The notes below the pieces were generated by a model. That model was not told where the DNA came from and ran no database searches. It saw only the letters and a program-made list of their open reading frames with translations. Shown here piece by piece: positions 22,124 to 30,801 of a stretch of DNA of 64,000 nucleotides. The stretch spans positions 29,503-93,502 of the forward strand of contig CAMFBH010000003.1 in the NCBI GenBank assembly GCA_945948515.1. The letters are read 5' to 3'. Position numbers and translations under genes: made by a program. Every line of letters begins with the position of its first letter. Position 1 is the first letter of the stretch. Source of the DNA: an uncultured Clostridia bacterium (lineage in GTDB: Bacteria > Bacillota > Clostridia > Oscillospirales > Acutalibacteraceae).

Positions 22124-22957
22124 TTATCCTGTGATATTTATCACAACTATTTCCGGATGATTAAACAGTCTTAAAGGAAATTCCGAATTTCCGATACCTC
22201 TGCTGATAATTAATTTGGGTCTTGTTCCGTGTTCTCCTCTTGCATACTTCGGAAATAGTCCCTGACCGGGCGCAAGAACAGGTCCGATAAAAGGAAGTAT
22301 GAATTGTCCTCCGTGTGCGTGACCGGAAAGCTGTAAATCAAAATCGTATTGACTGTAATTCATTTCCTTTACCAATTCAAAATTTTCCGGATAATGACTT
22401 AAAACAACCTTAAAGCCGTCTTTTTTCAAAAACTCATCAAAATACGGAGTCATATTTTGATAGACAAATGTTCCTTTTTTTCTTGCCTTATAGTCTTCGA
22501 AATTAGCTTGATTTTCGTCAAGTCCTAATATTACAAAAGAGTTGCCGTTTATATCAGTGCATGTTGTTTCATTTAATAACACATTAAAGCCGCAATCTTT
22601 AAGACTATTCATTATTTCGTTAAACTCTTCAAGCCGTCTTTCGTGATTGCCAGTTACATAATATACAGGAGCAATTTTGCAAAGCTCTTTTGCATATTCA
22701 AACATTTTCTCTTTATTTTTTGCATGGTCATTAATAAAATCACCCGTTATAAAAATAACATTTGGATTGATTTGAGACAGCTTTTTAATAACCTGTGGCT
22801 TCGGTGAAGAATGAAAGTCTGACAAGTGAACTGCTTTAAGATTACTTGTTATTTCTTTTGAAGCAATTTGATACTCCGTTATATCAAGCTTATTATTTTG
22901 AAGATAGCAAAAAGCAAAGATTATTGCTATTAATATCAATATTAAAAATACTATCAA
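22124..22957 (-). CDS. Membrane-anchored metallophosphoesterase (YkuE/YaeI type)
   Basis: A 277-residue calcineurin-like phosphoesterase. An N-terminal hydrophobic segment (about residues 2-19) should anchor it with the catalytic domain outside. Metal-binding motifs appear in order: VHLSDFHSSP, ITGDFIND, VTGNHERR, VLSHYPE and LSGHAHGGQF. The family includes B. subtilis YkuE, a cell-wall-associated phosphoesterase, and lipid-A-related LpxH-like enzymes; substrate here is unknown. It is the only - strand gene in its region and stands alone. Confidence 0.9.
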   Translation of the reverse strand: MIVFLILILIAIIFAFCYLQNNKLDITEYQIASKEITSNLKAVHLSDFHSSPKPQVIKKLSQINPNVIFITGDFINDHAKNKEKMFEYAKELCKIAPVYYVTGNHERRLEEFNEIMNSLKDCGFNVLLNETTCTDINGNSFVILGLDENQANFEDYKARKKGTFVYQNMTPYFDEFLKKDGFKVVLSHYPENFELVKEMNYSQYDFDLQLSGHAHGGQFILPFIGPVLAPGQGLFPKYARGEHGTRPKLIISRGIGNSEFPLRLFNHPEIVVINITG

Positions 22958-22986
22958 AACTAACCTTCTTTCTAATTGTTAATTAT

Positions 22987-23015
22987 AGAATATATTTTTT
23001 GGCATAATTAGTCAA
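22987..23015 (-). promoter_or_regulatory. Candidate sigma-A promoter for the phosphoesterase gene
   Basis: On the - strand TTGACT (23010-23015) is followed after 17 bp by TATTCT (22987-22992), 29 bp before the gene start. A perfect TATAAT occurs slightly downstream but at an impossible 22-bp spacing from this -35. Confidence 0.5.
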
Positions 23016-23098
23016 GAATAATAATTTTAATAAAAATAAAGGAAATATGCATAAAATTGCGTATAAAGTAAAAGAATTAGTGGTAAAGGGGTATTTTA

Positions 23099-24100
23099 TT
23101 GGAATTTTGCATTAGAGAACAAACAGAATTAAATGAGAAAAAAATACTCTCTCCAAAAGCTTGCCTTGCTTCAAATTCATTAGGACGCGATATTGTGGAA
23201 GAACCGTGCTCTGTCAGAACATGCTTTCAAAGAGACAGGGACAGAATTATTCATTCACAGGCATTTCGTAGATTAAAGCATAAAACCCAGGTGTTTCTCG
23301 CACCGACCGGTGATCATTACAGAACAAGGCTTACTCATACTCTTGAGGTTTCTCAGATTGCACGAACCATTGCAAGAGCACTTGCTCTAAATGAGGACCT
23401 AACAGAAGCCATTGCCCTCGGACATGATTTGGGTCATACTCCTTTCGGACACGCCGGAGAAAGAGCCTTGAACAGCCTCAGCGGTTGCTCATTTACTCAT
23501 TATGAACAGAGTGTACGCGTGGTTGAAAGGCTCGAAAAAGAGGGAAAAGGGTTAAATCTTACAAAAGAGGTCAGAAACGGTATTCTTTGTCACACAAGAG
23601 GTGAAAACGCTTTTACCCTTGAGGGTCAAATAATCAGAATTGCCGACAAAATTGCATACATAAATCACGATATTGACGATGCTATCCGTGCAGGAGTTAT
23701 GGCTGAGGAGGATATTCCGCTTGAACTTCGCATGAAGCTCGGTATGACAAAATCGCAAAGAATAAATAATATGGTTTTAAATGTTATTGAAAACAGCGAT
23801 AACGAAATTCTTATGAGTAACGATTTTTATGAAGCGTTTAAAGAGCTTCATGATTTTATGTTTGTTGCAGTTTACACTAATCCTGTTTGCAAGAGTGAAG
23901 AGAAAAAAGCAGTTGAAATGCTTAAAAATATATATTCCTATTATATTAATAAACCGGACGAGCTTCCTGCGGATTTTAAAATTATTGCAGAGCAGGATGG
24001 AATTGAAAGAGCAATATGCGATTATATAGCCGGTATGAGTGATAATTATGCGCTTAAAATTTTTAATCAGCTGTTTGTTCCTCTTTGCTGGATTGAATAA
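23099..24100 (+). CDS. dgt: dGTP triphosphohydrolase-like HD-domain protein
   Basis: A 333-residue HD-superfamily enzyme that removes triphosphate from dNTPs, classically dGTP. The start is TTG, 7 bp after AAAGGGG; no ATG fits, and the N-terminal motif IREQTELNEKK is the expected family beginning. Core motifs are FQRDRDRIIHSQAFRRLKHK, HYRTRLTHTLEV and the HD pair in GHDLGHTPFGHAGE. It resembles the type that requires activation by other dNTPs. It sits ahead of dnaG and rpoD, an arrangement found in many Clostridia. Confidence 0.93.
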   Translation: MEFCIREQTELNEKKILSPKACLASNSLGRDIVEEPCSVRTCFQRDRDRIIHSQAFRRLKHKTQVFLAPTGDHYRTRLTHTLEVSQIARTIARALALNEDLTEAIALGHDLGHTPFGHAGERALNSLSGCSFTHYEQSVRVVERLEKEGKGLNLTKEVRNGILCHTRGENAFTLEGQIIRIADKIAYINHDIDDAIRAGVMAEEDIPLELRMKLGMTKSQRINNMVLNVIENSDNEILMSNDFYEAFKELHDFMFVAVYTNPVCKSEEKKAVEMLKNIYSYYINKPDELPADFKIIAEQDGIERAICDYIAGMSDNYALKIFNQLFVPLCWIE

Positions 24101-24134
24101 TTATATTGCCGGATGATTGAAAGGAGTTGATGTT

Positions 24135-25889
24135 ATGGCTTTTCCGGAGCAGTTTCTTACCGAATTAATGCTCAAAACCGATATTGAAGATTTGATTTCT
24201 TCTTATGTAACGCTGAGAAAGCGCGGAAATACCTTAGTCGGACTTTGTCCTTTCCATAACGAAAAAACTCCTTCTTTTACAGTATATCCGCAAACACAGT
24301 CGTTTTACTGCTTTGGCTGCGGAGCAGGCGGAGACGCAGTCACATTTATTAAGTCTATTGAAAATTTAGATTATGTTGATGCCGTAGGACTTCTTGCACA
24401 GCGTGCAGGAATGAGTATGCCGCGCGAGGATTATCATGTTGACAATTCTCTTTCTAAAAAACGAAGAAGAATTTTAGAGACAAACAGAGAAGCAGCAAGG
24501 TTTTATCATTCATATCTTATGAGCGGTGAAGGAAAAGAAGCTCTTGAATATTATCACAACCGAAAGATCACCGATAGAACAATAACTAAATTCGGATTGG
24601 GGTACGCTCCTAAAGAATGGGATTCTCTTTTAAAGCATTTAAAATCTAAGGGCTTTTCAATATCGGAAATGGTTGATGCAGGTCTTGTAAAACAGAACTC
24701 AAAGGGCTACTATGATATGTTCATTAACCGTGTAATGACACCTATTATAGATGTTAAGGGAAATGTTATCGCTTTCGGCGGAAGAGTTCTTGACGATTCC
24801 AAGCCAAAATATATCAATACCGGAGAAACTCTTGTTTATAAAAAAACAAATGAGCTTTTTGGTTTGAATTTTGCAAAGGAAAGTAAAGAAAACAGCCTTA
24901 TTCTCTGTGAGGGATATATGGATGTTATCGCAATGCATCAAGCCGGATTTGATAATGCCGTTGCAGGATGCGGTACGGCTCTTACGCCTGAACAAATAAA
25001 GTTAATCAGCAGATATTCAGATGAGGTTATTCTTATTTACGACTCCGATGAAGCCGGTCAAAAAGCTTTATCAAAAGCGCTTCGACTGTTTAAAAATACA
25101 ACAATGAAAATCAAGGTTCCTGTTTTGAGCGGAGGAAAAGACCCAGATGAAATAATCAGAACCTACGGTCGTGATAAATTTAAGGGTATGCTTGACGGCG
25201 CTGCAAACGATACTGATTTCGCTATTTTAAAGCTCAGAGAAAAATACAATCTTTCAACTACTCAGGGAAAAATTGATTTTTTGAATGATGTAATAAAAAT
25301 TCTTGCAGACCTTTCTCCGATAGAGCAGGATATCTACACATCCCGACTTGCGGAAGAGCTTGGTGTTGATAAGCAAAACATTAAACTTCAGTTAAGTAAT
25401 TACGAAAAAAGTAATAATAGAACACAAAAAAGAAAAGAATACACAAAAGCAGTTTCCGACAGTGTCAGAAACAACATACGCATTGAATATGATACAGGAT
25501 TGCCTATTAAGCTTGTTAAAGCGGAGGAATCACTCACAGGTTTATTAATAGCATTTCCTGAATGTATTAAATGCATGAACGGTATAATTGCGGAAGATTT
25601 TTCTACTCCTGTTGTAAAGCAGGCAGTTAAAATTATTTTGGACAGAAATGAGCAAGGGCTTGATTTCGGCTTGTACTCATTTGCGGACAAGCTAAGCGAA
25701 AGCGAAATGAATAAGCTTTCCGAAATGGTTGCAAAAGCTTCTTTAAATCAAAATCCTACAGCAGAATGTAAAGACTGTATTTCTGTCATAAAAAACGAGA
25801 AATCAAAGCTTAATTTCAGTAAAAAAGAAGAAGTTTCGGATGAAGAATTCAGAAATTTCTTTAAAAACAATAAGCAAAGCAAATCATAA
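24135..25889 (+). CDS. dnaG: DNA primase DnaG
   Basis: The replication primase (584 residues). The CHC2 zinc ribbon has ligands C38, H41, C59 and C62 ([11 protein letters not shown] then CFGCGAGGD). The TOPRIM core shows [15 protein letters not shown] and [12 protein letters not shown], and the C-terminal region, which should bind DnaB helicase, ends the protein. I chose the ATG 8 bp after AAGGAG over an in-frame TTG that lies before that site. It overlaps the rpoD reading frame region by 1 bp at the earliest possible rpoD start. Confidence 0.97.
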   Translation: MAFPEQFLTELMLKTDIEDLISSYVTLRKRGNTLVGLCPFHNEKTPSFTVYPQTQSFYCFGCGAGGDAVTFIKSIENLDYVDAVGLLAQRAGMSMPREDYHVDNSLSKKRRRILETNREAARFYHSYLMSGEGKEALEYYHNRKITDRTITKFGLGYAPKEWDSLLKHLKSKGFSISEMVDAGLVKQNSKGYYDMFINRVMTPIIDVKGNVIAFGGRVLDDSKPKYINTGETLVYKKTNELFGLNFAKESKENSLILCEGYMDVIAMHQAGFDNAVAGCGTALTPEQIKLISRYSDEVILIYDSDEAGQKALSKALRLFKNTTMKIKVPVLSGGKDPDEIIRTYGRDKFKGMLDGAANDTDFAILKLREKYNLSTTQGKIDFLNDVIKILADLSPIEQDIYTSRLAEELGVDKQNIKLQLSNYEKSNNRTQKRKEYTKAVSDSVRNNIRIEYDTGLPIKLVKAEESLTGLLIAFPECIKCMNGIIAEDFSTPVVKQAVKIILDRNEQGLDFGLYSFADKLSESEMNKLSEMVAKASLNQNPTAECKDCISVIKNEKSKLNFSKKEEVSDEEFRNFFKNNKQSKS

Positions 25890-25906
25890 TGAATGAGGAG
25901 AATTCG

Positions 25907-27037
25907 ATGGAAAAAATCAACTTTATGCCACCGGCACCTGTAAGCGAGGAAAAGAAAAACGCGGCATTTAAAAAGCTTGTTGAAAAGGGAAAGGCTGCAG
26001 GTCATTTAACCGCTCAGGAAATTGACAATCTTATCGTTGAGCTTGATCTTGATGTGGACGAGCTTGAAAAATTAAATGATATAATTGAAAGTGCAAACAT
26101 AGGAATAGTTGACGATTTCTCGGCAGAAACGCTCGACGGTATTACTCTTGAAGTTGACCTTCCTAAGGAAACGGATGCCGCTGAAACCGTTGCAGTTAAT
26201 GAAAATGCCGCAATGGATGATCCTGTTAAGGTGTATTTGAAAGAGATCGGACGAGTACCTCTTTTAACTCCGGAAGAGGAAATAGAGCTTGCAATCAGAA
26301 TATCAGAGGATGATGAAAAAGCAAAGCAAAGACTTGCTGAAGCAAATCTCCGTCTGGTTGTTTCAATAGCAAAGCGCTATGTCGGCAGAGGTATGCAGTT
26401 CCTTGATTTAATTCAAGAGGGAAATCTCGGCTTAATTAAAGCCGTTGATAAGTTTGATTACACAAAGGGATTTAAGTTCTCTACCTATGCAACATGGTGG
26501 ATAAGACAGGCAATAACAAGAGCGATTGCAGACCAGGCAAGAACTATAAGAATACCTGTTCATATGGTTGAAACAATAAACAAAGTTAAAAAAGCAAACA
26601 GTCAGCTTCTCCATCAGAACGGTAGAGAGCCCACACCCGACGAAATCTCCGAATTTCTTGAAATGCCTGTTGATAAGGTAAGAGAAATTCTAAGAGTTGC
26701 GCAGGAGCCCGTTTCTCTTGAAACTCCGATAGGTGAGGAGGAGGACAGCCATCTTGGTGATTTCATTCCTGATGATGACGCGCTCGCTCCTGCTGATGCG
26801 GCTTCCATGAGCCTTTTAAAGGAACAGCTTGCCGATGTATTAAAAACTTTAACTCCCAGAGAGGAAAAGGTATTGTCACTTCGTTTCGGTCTAGAGGACG
26901 GCAATCCGAAAACACTTGAGGAAGTTGGTAAAGAATTTAATGTTACCCGTGAGCGTATTCGTCAAATTGAGGCTAAAGCGCTCAGAAAGCTTCGCCACCC
27001 TTCAAGAAGTAAAAAATTAAAGGATTTTCTCGATTAA
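25907..27037 (+). CDS. rpoD: Primary RNA polymerase sigma factor SigA/RpoD
   Basis: The housekeeping sigma-70 factor, 376 residues from the ATG that follows GAGGAG by 6 bp. An earlier in-frame ATG overlaps dnaG but would place this site inside the gene. Region 1.2 begins [16 protein letters not shown], region 2 contains [12 protein letters not shown] and [13 protein letters not shown] (the -10 recognition helix), and region 4 contains [19 protein letters not shown] (the -35 recognition helix). The acidic region 1.1 is short, as usual in Firmicutes. dnaG-rpoD order is conserved. Confidence 0.98.
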   Translation: MEKINFMPPAPVSEEKKNAAFKKLVEKGKAAGHLTAQEIDNLIVELDLDVDELEKLNDIIESANIGIVDDFSAETLDGITLEVDLPKETDAAETVAVNENAAMDDPVKVYLKEIGRVPLLTPEEEIELAIRISEDDEKAKQRLAEANLRLVVSIAKRYVGRGMQFLDLIQEGNLGLIKAVDKFDYTKGFKFSTYATWWIRQAITRAIADQARTIRIPVHMVETINKVKKANSQLLHQNGREPTPDEISEFLEMPVDKVREILRVAQEPVSLETPIGEEEDSHLGDFIPDDDALAPADAASMSLLKEQLADVLKTLTPREEKVLSLRFGLEDGNPKTLEEVGKEFNVTRERIRQIEAKALRKLRHPSRSKKLKDFLD

Positions 27038-27039
27038 TT

Positions 27040-27249
27040 ATGGATAAGGAAAAAATAGACAGGATTAATGAGCTTGCAAAAAAATCTAAGCTTCAGGAAT
27101 TAACCGAAGAAGAAAAAGCTGAACAGGCTAAGCTTCGCAGAGAGTACATTGATTCTTATAAGCGAAGTTTAATTGGTCAGCTTGAAAATACATATTATAT
27201 TGATGAGCACGGAAGAAAGAAAAAGGTTGAGCGGAAAGGGAAAAAATGA
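27040..27249 (+). CDS. DUF896 (YnzC-type) small protein
   Basis: A 69-residue highly charged protein of the DUF896 family (B. subtilis YnzC), recognised by INELAKKSKLQELTEEEKAE and QAKLRREYIDSYKRSL. Two helices form a hairpin in family structures. Its function is unknown; SOS-linked YneB-YnzC context in B. subtilis is not reproduced here. It begins 2 bp after the rpoD stop and overlaps the next gene by 4 bp, so it is co-transcribed. Confidence 0.9.
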   Translation: MDKEKIDRINELAKKSKLQELTEEEKAEQAKLRREYIDSYKRSLIGQLENTYYIDEHGRKKKVERKGKK

Positions 27250-27908
27250 GTAAGCTTATAATTATTGAAGGTCTTGACGGTAGCGGAAAATCAACGCAAA
27301 TTGAAAAGCTTTATGATTATTTCTGCAAAAACAGTATTTCTTGCAGAAAAATAAAGCTTCCCGATTATAATTCTCCTTCCAGCACTCTTGTTAATATGTA
27401 TCTCTGCGGTAAATTCGGAAGTAATCCGTCAGATGTTAATGCTTATGCCGCAGGTTCATTTTATGCAGTTGACAGATATGCTTCATTTAAACTTGACTGG
27501 GAGAAGGACTATATTAGCAAAGATGTTGTTCTTGCAGACAGATATGCAACCTCCAATTCAATTTATCAAATGGAAAAAATTGAAGAAGAAAATTGGGATG
27601 AGTATCTTGAATGGAGTGCTGATTTTGAATATAACAAAATTGGTATTCCGAAACCCGATATTGTTATCTATTTGGACATGCCTATTGAAATTTCACAGAA
27701 GCTTATGAGTGAAAGGTACAGTGGCGATGAAAGTAAAAAGGATGTTCATGAGGTTAATGTTGATTTTCTGAATAAATGCAGAAAAAGCGCATTATATACT
27801 GCAAAAAAACAGAATTGGTTTGTAGTTTCCTGTTCAGATGGTGAAAATCCGAGATCTGTTAATGATATACACAACGAAATTGTTGAGATAATTAAAGAGG
27901 AAATATAG
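27246..27908 (+). CDS. Thymidylate-kinase-like nucleoside monophosphate kinase
   Basis: A 220-residue P-loop kinase of the dTMP kinase family. The P-loop is EGLDGSGKST (residues 8-17), the catalytic DRY-type motif is LADRYATSNSIYQ, and the strand leading to the lid is PDIVIYLDMP with LMSERYSGDES as the lid. It is diverged from typical tmk and is not beside holB, the usual partner of the main tmk, so it could be a second paralogue or a deoxynucleoside kinase-like protein. It follows rpoD and DUF896 by overlap. Confidence 0.78.
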   Translation: MSKLIIIEGLDGSGKSTQIEKLYDYFCKNSISCRKIKLPDYNSPSSTLVNMYLCGKFGSNPSDVNAYAAGSFYAVDRYASFKLDWEKDYISKDVVLADRYATSNSIYQMEKIEEENWDEYLEWSADFEYNKIGIPKPDIVIYLDMPIEISQKLMSERYSGDESKKDVHEVNVDFLNKCRKSALYTAKKQNWFVVSCSDGENPRSVNDIHNEIVEIIKEEI

Positions 27909-27911
27909 TTT

Positions 27912-28814
27912 ATGCTGGATTTTAAAACTCCCAAAATCTCCGACAGAGCTTGGGTTAGCAAATGCTTCGAAGAATCAAGCAGTATGAATTGTGAATACAC
28001 TTTCGGAAACTCCTATGTTTGGAGAACCGCTTATTCAAGTAAGATTTGTCATTATAAAGATTTTTTTATTGCAACATGGGGAAGAGGAAATGATATTTCA
28101 TATTCTCTTCCTATCGGAAAAGGTGATTTTGCTGATGCAATTCAAGCGATAATTAATGATGCAAAAGACAGAGGCGTTGTTCCTAAGATTTACGGAGTAA
28201 CAGGAAGTTATAAGGAAAGATTAGATTGTTTCTTTGAAAATCAATTTAAGTTTGAGTTTGACAGAGGAAATGCAGATTATATCTATTTAACCGAGAAGCT
28301 GGCATCGCTCAGCGGAAAAAAATATCATTCAAAAAGAAATCACATTTCAAACTTTATAAAAAACAATCCCTCATGGAAATTTGAGAGAATTAATGAAAAT
28401 AACATAAAAGAGTGTATTGAATGTCACACAGAATGGATTAACAGCCGCGATGCTGACATCGATGACACAGCGGATTATTCTTTTGAATACGAAGCAGTTC
28501 TTGATGCCTTTGAAAATTATTTTGATTTGGGCTTTATCGGCGGACTTATAAGAATTAACGGCAAGGTTATTGCATACACCTTTGGCGAAAAGCAAAGTGA
28601 TGAAGTTTTTGTTACCCATTTTGAAAAGGCACCGGGCGATATACAGGGAGCATATGCTATAATTAACAGAGAGTTTGCCGCGAATTGTTTAACATCATTT
28701 AAATATGTAAACAGGGAAGAGGATTTAAATATTGAAGGATTGCGAAAAGCAAAGCTAAGCTATAATCCCGAGATAATTCTTGAAAAGGCGGTTGCTGTTT
28801 ATGTCGGTGATTGA
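27912..28814 (+). CDS. DUF2156 domain protein (LPG synthetase C-terminal domain-like)
   Basis: A 300-residue soluble protein of the DUF2156 family, which has the tandem GNAT-like fold seen in the catalytic part of lysyl-phosphatidylglycerol synthase MprF and in FemX-like enzymes. Recognisable parts are YTFGNSYVWR, DYIYLTEKLASLSGKKYHSK and VIAYTFGEKQSDEVFVTHFE. There are no membrane helices, so it is not MprF itself. It probably transfers an acyl or aminoacyl group from tRNA or CoA, but the substrate is unknown. It overlaps a GNAT gene by 14 bp. Confidence 0.85.
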   Translation: MLDFKTPKISDRAWVSKCFEESSSMNCEYTFGNSYVWRTAYSSKICHYKDFFIATWGRGNDISYSLPIGKGDFADAIQAIINDAKDRGVVPKIYGVTGSYKERLDCFFENQFKFEFDRGNADYIYLTEKLASLSGKKYHSKRNHISNFIKNNPSWKFERINENNIKECIECHTEWINSRDADIDDTADYSFEYEAVLDAFENYFDLGFIGGLIRINGKVIAYTFGEKQSDEVFVTHFEKAPGDIQGAYAIINREFAANCLTSFKYVNREEDLNIEGLRKAKLSYNPEIILEKAVAVYVGD

Positions 28815-29475
28815 TACCGTTAAGTACAAAGAGCAAATAATCAATCTTTGGCAGAGTGTTTTCGGCGACGATAGAGAATACATTGAATTTTTTCTTGATA
28901 ATTGTAAAAATAAAATATGTCTCGGTACATTTTCTGAGGAACAGCTTTGTTCTATGCTTTTTTTACTTGATGTATCATATTCGTCATATAAAGGAAAATA
29001 TGTTTTTGCTGTTGCAACGGAAAAATCTCATAGAAATAAAGGCTATGCCGGAGGTTTGATTGAAGAAGCAAAGCTTTATATGGATGATTTTCTTTGCCTT
29101 GTACCGGCTGAAAAAAGCCTTTTTTCATATTATGAAAAACACGGCTTTAATACAAAGCTTTATTCTTCAAAAAGTATTAATCCGAATTATAAAAACGCGA
29201 GAAATTCTTCTTACGATGAATACTTTACCGCAAGAGAAAAAAAGCTCAGTTTTCCTCACATTGCGTTTTCCGACAGCGAATTTATATATAAAGAGAATAT
29301 TTTTAACGGCGGGGATTTCTTTATTTCAAATAACGAAATCTTTGCTGTAAGGTATGGCAAAACGGCAGAAGTATTATCAAAAAACTGCTCTTTGTCGGAA
29401 TTCAACGAAGCTAAAGGAATGATTTATTCAAAACTAAATCTTCCGAATGGCTATATTGGATTTGTGCTTGATTAG
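28801..29475 (+). CDS. GNAT-family N-acetyltransferase
   Basis: A 224-residue acetyltransferase-like protein. The GNAT core lies in the first half: SYSSYKGKYVFAVATEKSHR, the CoA loop NKGYAGGLIEEAKLYM and FSYYEKHGFNTKLY. The C-terminal 90 residues form a separate part resembling the SCP2-like tail seen in Eis-type enzymes. I start at the ATG rather than an in-frame TTG 21 bp earlier. It overlaps the DUF2156 gene by 14 bp; the two very likely act in one pathway, which is unknown. Confidence 0.8.
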   Translation: MSVIDTVKYKEQIINLWQSVFGDDREYIEFFLDNCKNKICLGTFSEEQLCSMLFLLDVSYSSYKGKYVFAVATEKSHRNKGYAGGLIEEAKLYMDDFLCLVPAEKSLFSYYEKHGFNTKLYSSKSINPNYKNARNSSYDEYFTAREKKLSFPHIAFSDSEFIYKENIFNGGDFFISNNEIFAVRYGKTAEVLSKNCSLSEFNEAKGMIYSKLNLPNGYIGFVLD

Positions 29476-29485
29476 GAGTTAAAAA

Positions 29486-30028
29486 ATGGTTTATTTATTT
29501 TTAGCAGACGGATTTGAAATTATTGAGGCTCTTGCTCCCGTTGATATGTTGAAAAGAGCAAAAATTGAAGTTAAAACAGTTGGCGTTACAGGTGAATATG
29601 TTGCGAGTTCTTGCGGAGTAGTAGTAAAGAGTGATATTTCATTGAGTAATGTAGAAATTGAAAATGCCAATGCAATAATACTTCCGGGAGGAATGCCGGG
29701 AACAGTTAATCTTGAAAACAACCAAACTGTTCAAAGCTGTATTGACTATTGCGCCGACAGAAATATTTTGATTTGCGCAATATGCGCTGCTCCATCAATT
29801 TTAGGGCATAAAAGTTTACTTAACGGTAAAGAAGCAACAGCTTATCCCGGATTTGAAAATGAGCTCAATGGCGCAAAATTGTCTGAAAAGCTTGTTGTGC
29901 GCGACGGAAATTTCATTACCGCACGCGGAGCCGGCGTAGCAACAGAATTCGGACTTAAAATCGTTAGTGCGTTAAAAGATGAAGAAACAGCATTAAGCGT
30001 TAAAAGAACAATACAAAGTCATGATTAA
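29486..30028 (+). CDS. DJ-1/PfpI family protein
   Basis: A 180-residue protein of the DJ-1/ThiJ/PfpI superfamily. It has the early acidic residue in FLADGFEIIEALAP, the central strand AIILPGGMPG and the nucleophile elbow with cysteine in ICAICAAPSIL (about residues 94-104). The DJ-1 subgroup is linked to glyoxalase or deglycase activity and stress protection; the exact activity is disputed in the literature. It overlaps the folate gene by 8 bp. Confidence 0.92.
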   Translation: MVYLFLADGFEIIEALAPVDMLKRAKIEVKTVGVTGEYVASSCGVVVKSDISLSNVEIENANAIILPGGMPGTVNLENNQTVQSCIDYCADRNILICAICAAPSILGHKSLLNGKEATAYPGFENELNGAKLSEKLVVRDGNFITARGAGVATEFGLKIVSALKDEETALSVKRTIQSHD

Positions 30029-30593
30029 TAAGAATAAAGCACGAATTATCGCAAAAGAATTCAGAAAAGAATTATCTTCTGAAGAACGATTGTATAAAAG
30101 TAAGAAAATATTTGAAAATTTTGTAAGCAGCCGAATATTCACTGAATGTAATGAACTGCTTTTATTTGCTTCCCTTGAGGATGAACCCTTAACCGACTTA
30201 ATTGCTGAGCATTCATTGAATTTGAATAAGAAAATTGCATATCCAAAATGTAATGATAATAACGGGAGTATGAGCTTTTATTATGTTAATTCACTTAATG
30301 AATTAAAAGAGGGCTTATTCGGTGTCAGAGAGCCTCTTTGCAACAGTAATAAGCTTGCTGTTCCAAATAACAGAACCGTAATTCTTGTTCCTGGATTAGC
30401 GTTTAATCCTGACGGTTTCAGAGTTGGCTACGGTAAAGGATATTATGATCGTTTTCTTTCAAAATATGATTGTGTTTCAGTAGGAATTTGTTATAATGAA
30501 TTGTGTTCTTTGGATTTTTCTGAAGATAAATTTGATATACCTGTTAAATTTATTGTAACCGATAAAAAATTAACCGAGTTTTACCCCGGTTAA
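30021..30593 (+). CDS. 5-formyltetrahydrofolate cyclo-ligase
   Basis: A 190-residue enzyme that converts 5-formyl-THF to 5,10-methenyl-THF using ATP (MTHFS, E. coli YgfA, B. subtilis YqgN). The N-terminal substrate region includes NKARIIAKEFRKELSSEE, and the ATP-binding signature near the C-terminus is GFRVGYGKGYYDRFL. The length is typical. It ends the dgt to folate gene run; no clear terminator follows before the oppositely oriented mini-gene. Confidence 0.93.
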   Translation: MINKNKARIIAKEFRKELSSEERLYKSKKIFENFVSSRIFTECNELLLFASLEDEPLTDLIAEHSLNLNKKIAYPKCNDNNGSMSFYYVNSLNELKEGLFGVREPLCNSNKLAVPNNRTVILVPGLAFNPDGFRVGYGKGYYDRFLSKYDCVSVGICYNELCSLDFSEDKFDIPVKFIVTDKKLTEFYPG

Positions 30594-30607
30594 TTTTAAG
30601 TGAATAT

Positions 30608-30703
30608 TTAGTTGTTGCAGCACATAGAGCCATTTCCTCCGCACCCAAGGAGGATTAAAATTACAAGTAAAATCCATATGGAATTACCGTTGTTGCAGCA
30701 CAT
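30608..30703 (-). CDS. 31-residue Cys/Asn-rich single-pass mini-protein
   Basis: A short - strand reading frame with a good AGGTG site 6 bp before its ATG. The protein starts MCCNNGNSIW, has a hydrophobic core of about 11 residues (ILLVILILLGC), then CGGNGS, and ends MCCNN, repeating its first five residues. The two ends are encoded by an exact 15-bp direct repeat. Such tiny Cys/Gly/Asn-rich proteins with a central hydrophobic stretch resemble the YjcZ-like sporulation mini-proteins and are often unannotated in gut Clostridia; that relation is inference. LLGC could pass as a weak lipobox, but no basic N-terminus is present. Confidence 0.7.
   Translation of the reverse strand: MCCNNGNSIWILLVILILLGCGGNGSMCCNN
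30611..30625. repeat. Direct repeat encoding MCCNN (copy at the C-terminal end)
   Basis: The 15-bp sequence GTTGTTGCAGCACAT occurs here and again at 30689-30703. The two copies encode the last and the first five residues of the mini-protein. Confidence 0.9.
30689..30703. repeat. Direct repeat encoding MCCNN (copy at the start codon)
   Basis: Exact second copy of the 15-bp repeat at 30611-30625; on the - strand it contains the start codon of the mini-protein. Confidence 0.9.
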
Positions 30704-30801
30704 TTGTTTCACCTCGCATTTCTTACTGCATTATATTTTCGAAACAAAATTATGTTACTGAACTAATTTAATATACCTAAATGAAAGGAAATAAAAGTAT
30801 T

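Noticed and set aside
24117..24134. TTG start six codons before the chosen dnaG ATG
   Set aside because: The AAGGAG site lies downstream of that TTG, so it can serve only the ATG at 24135.
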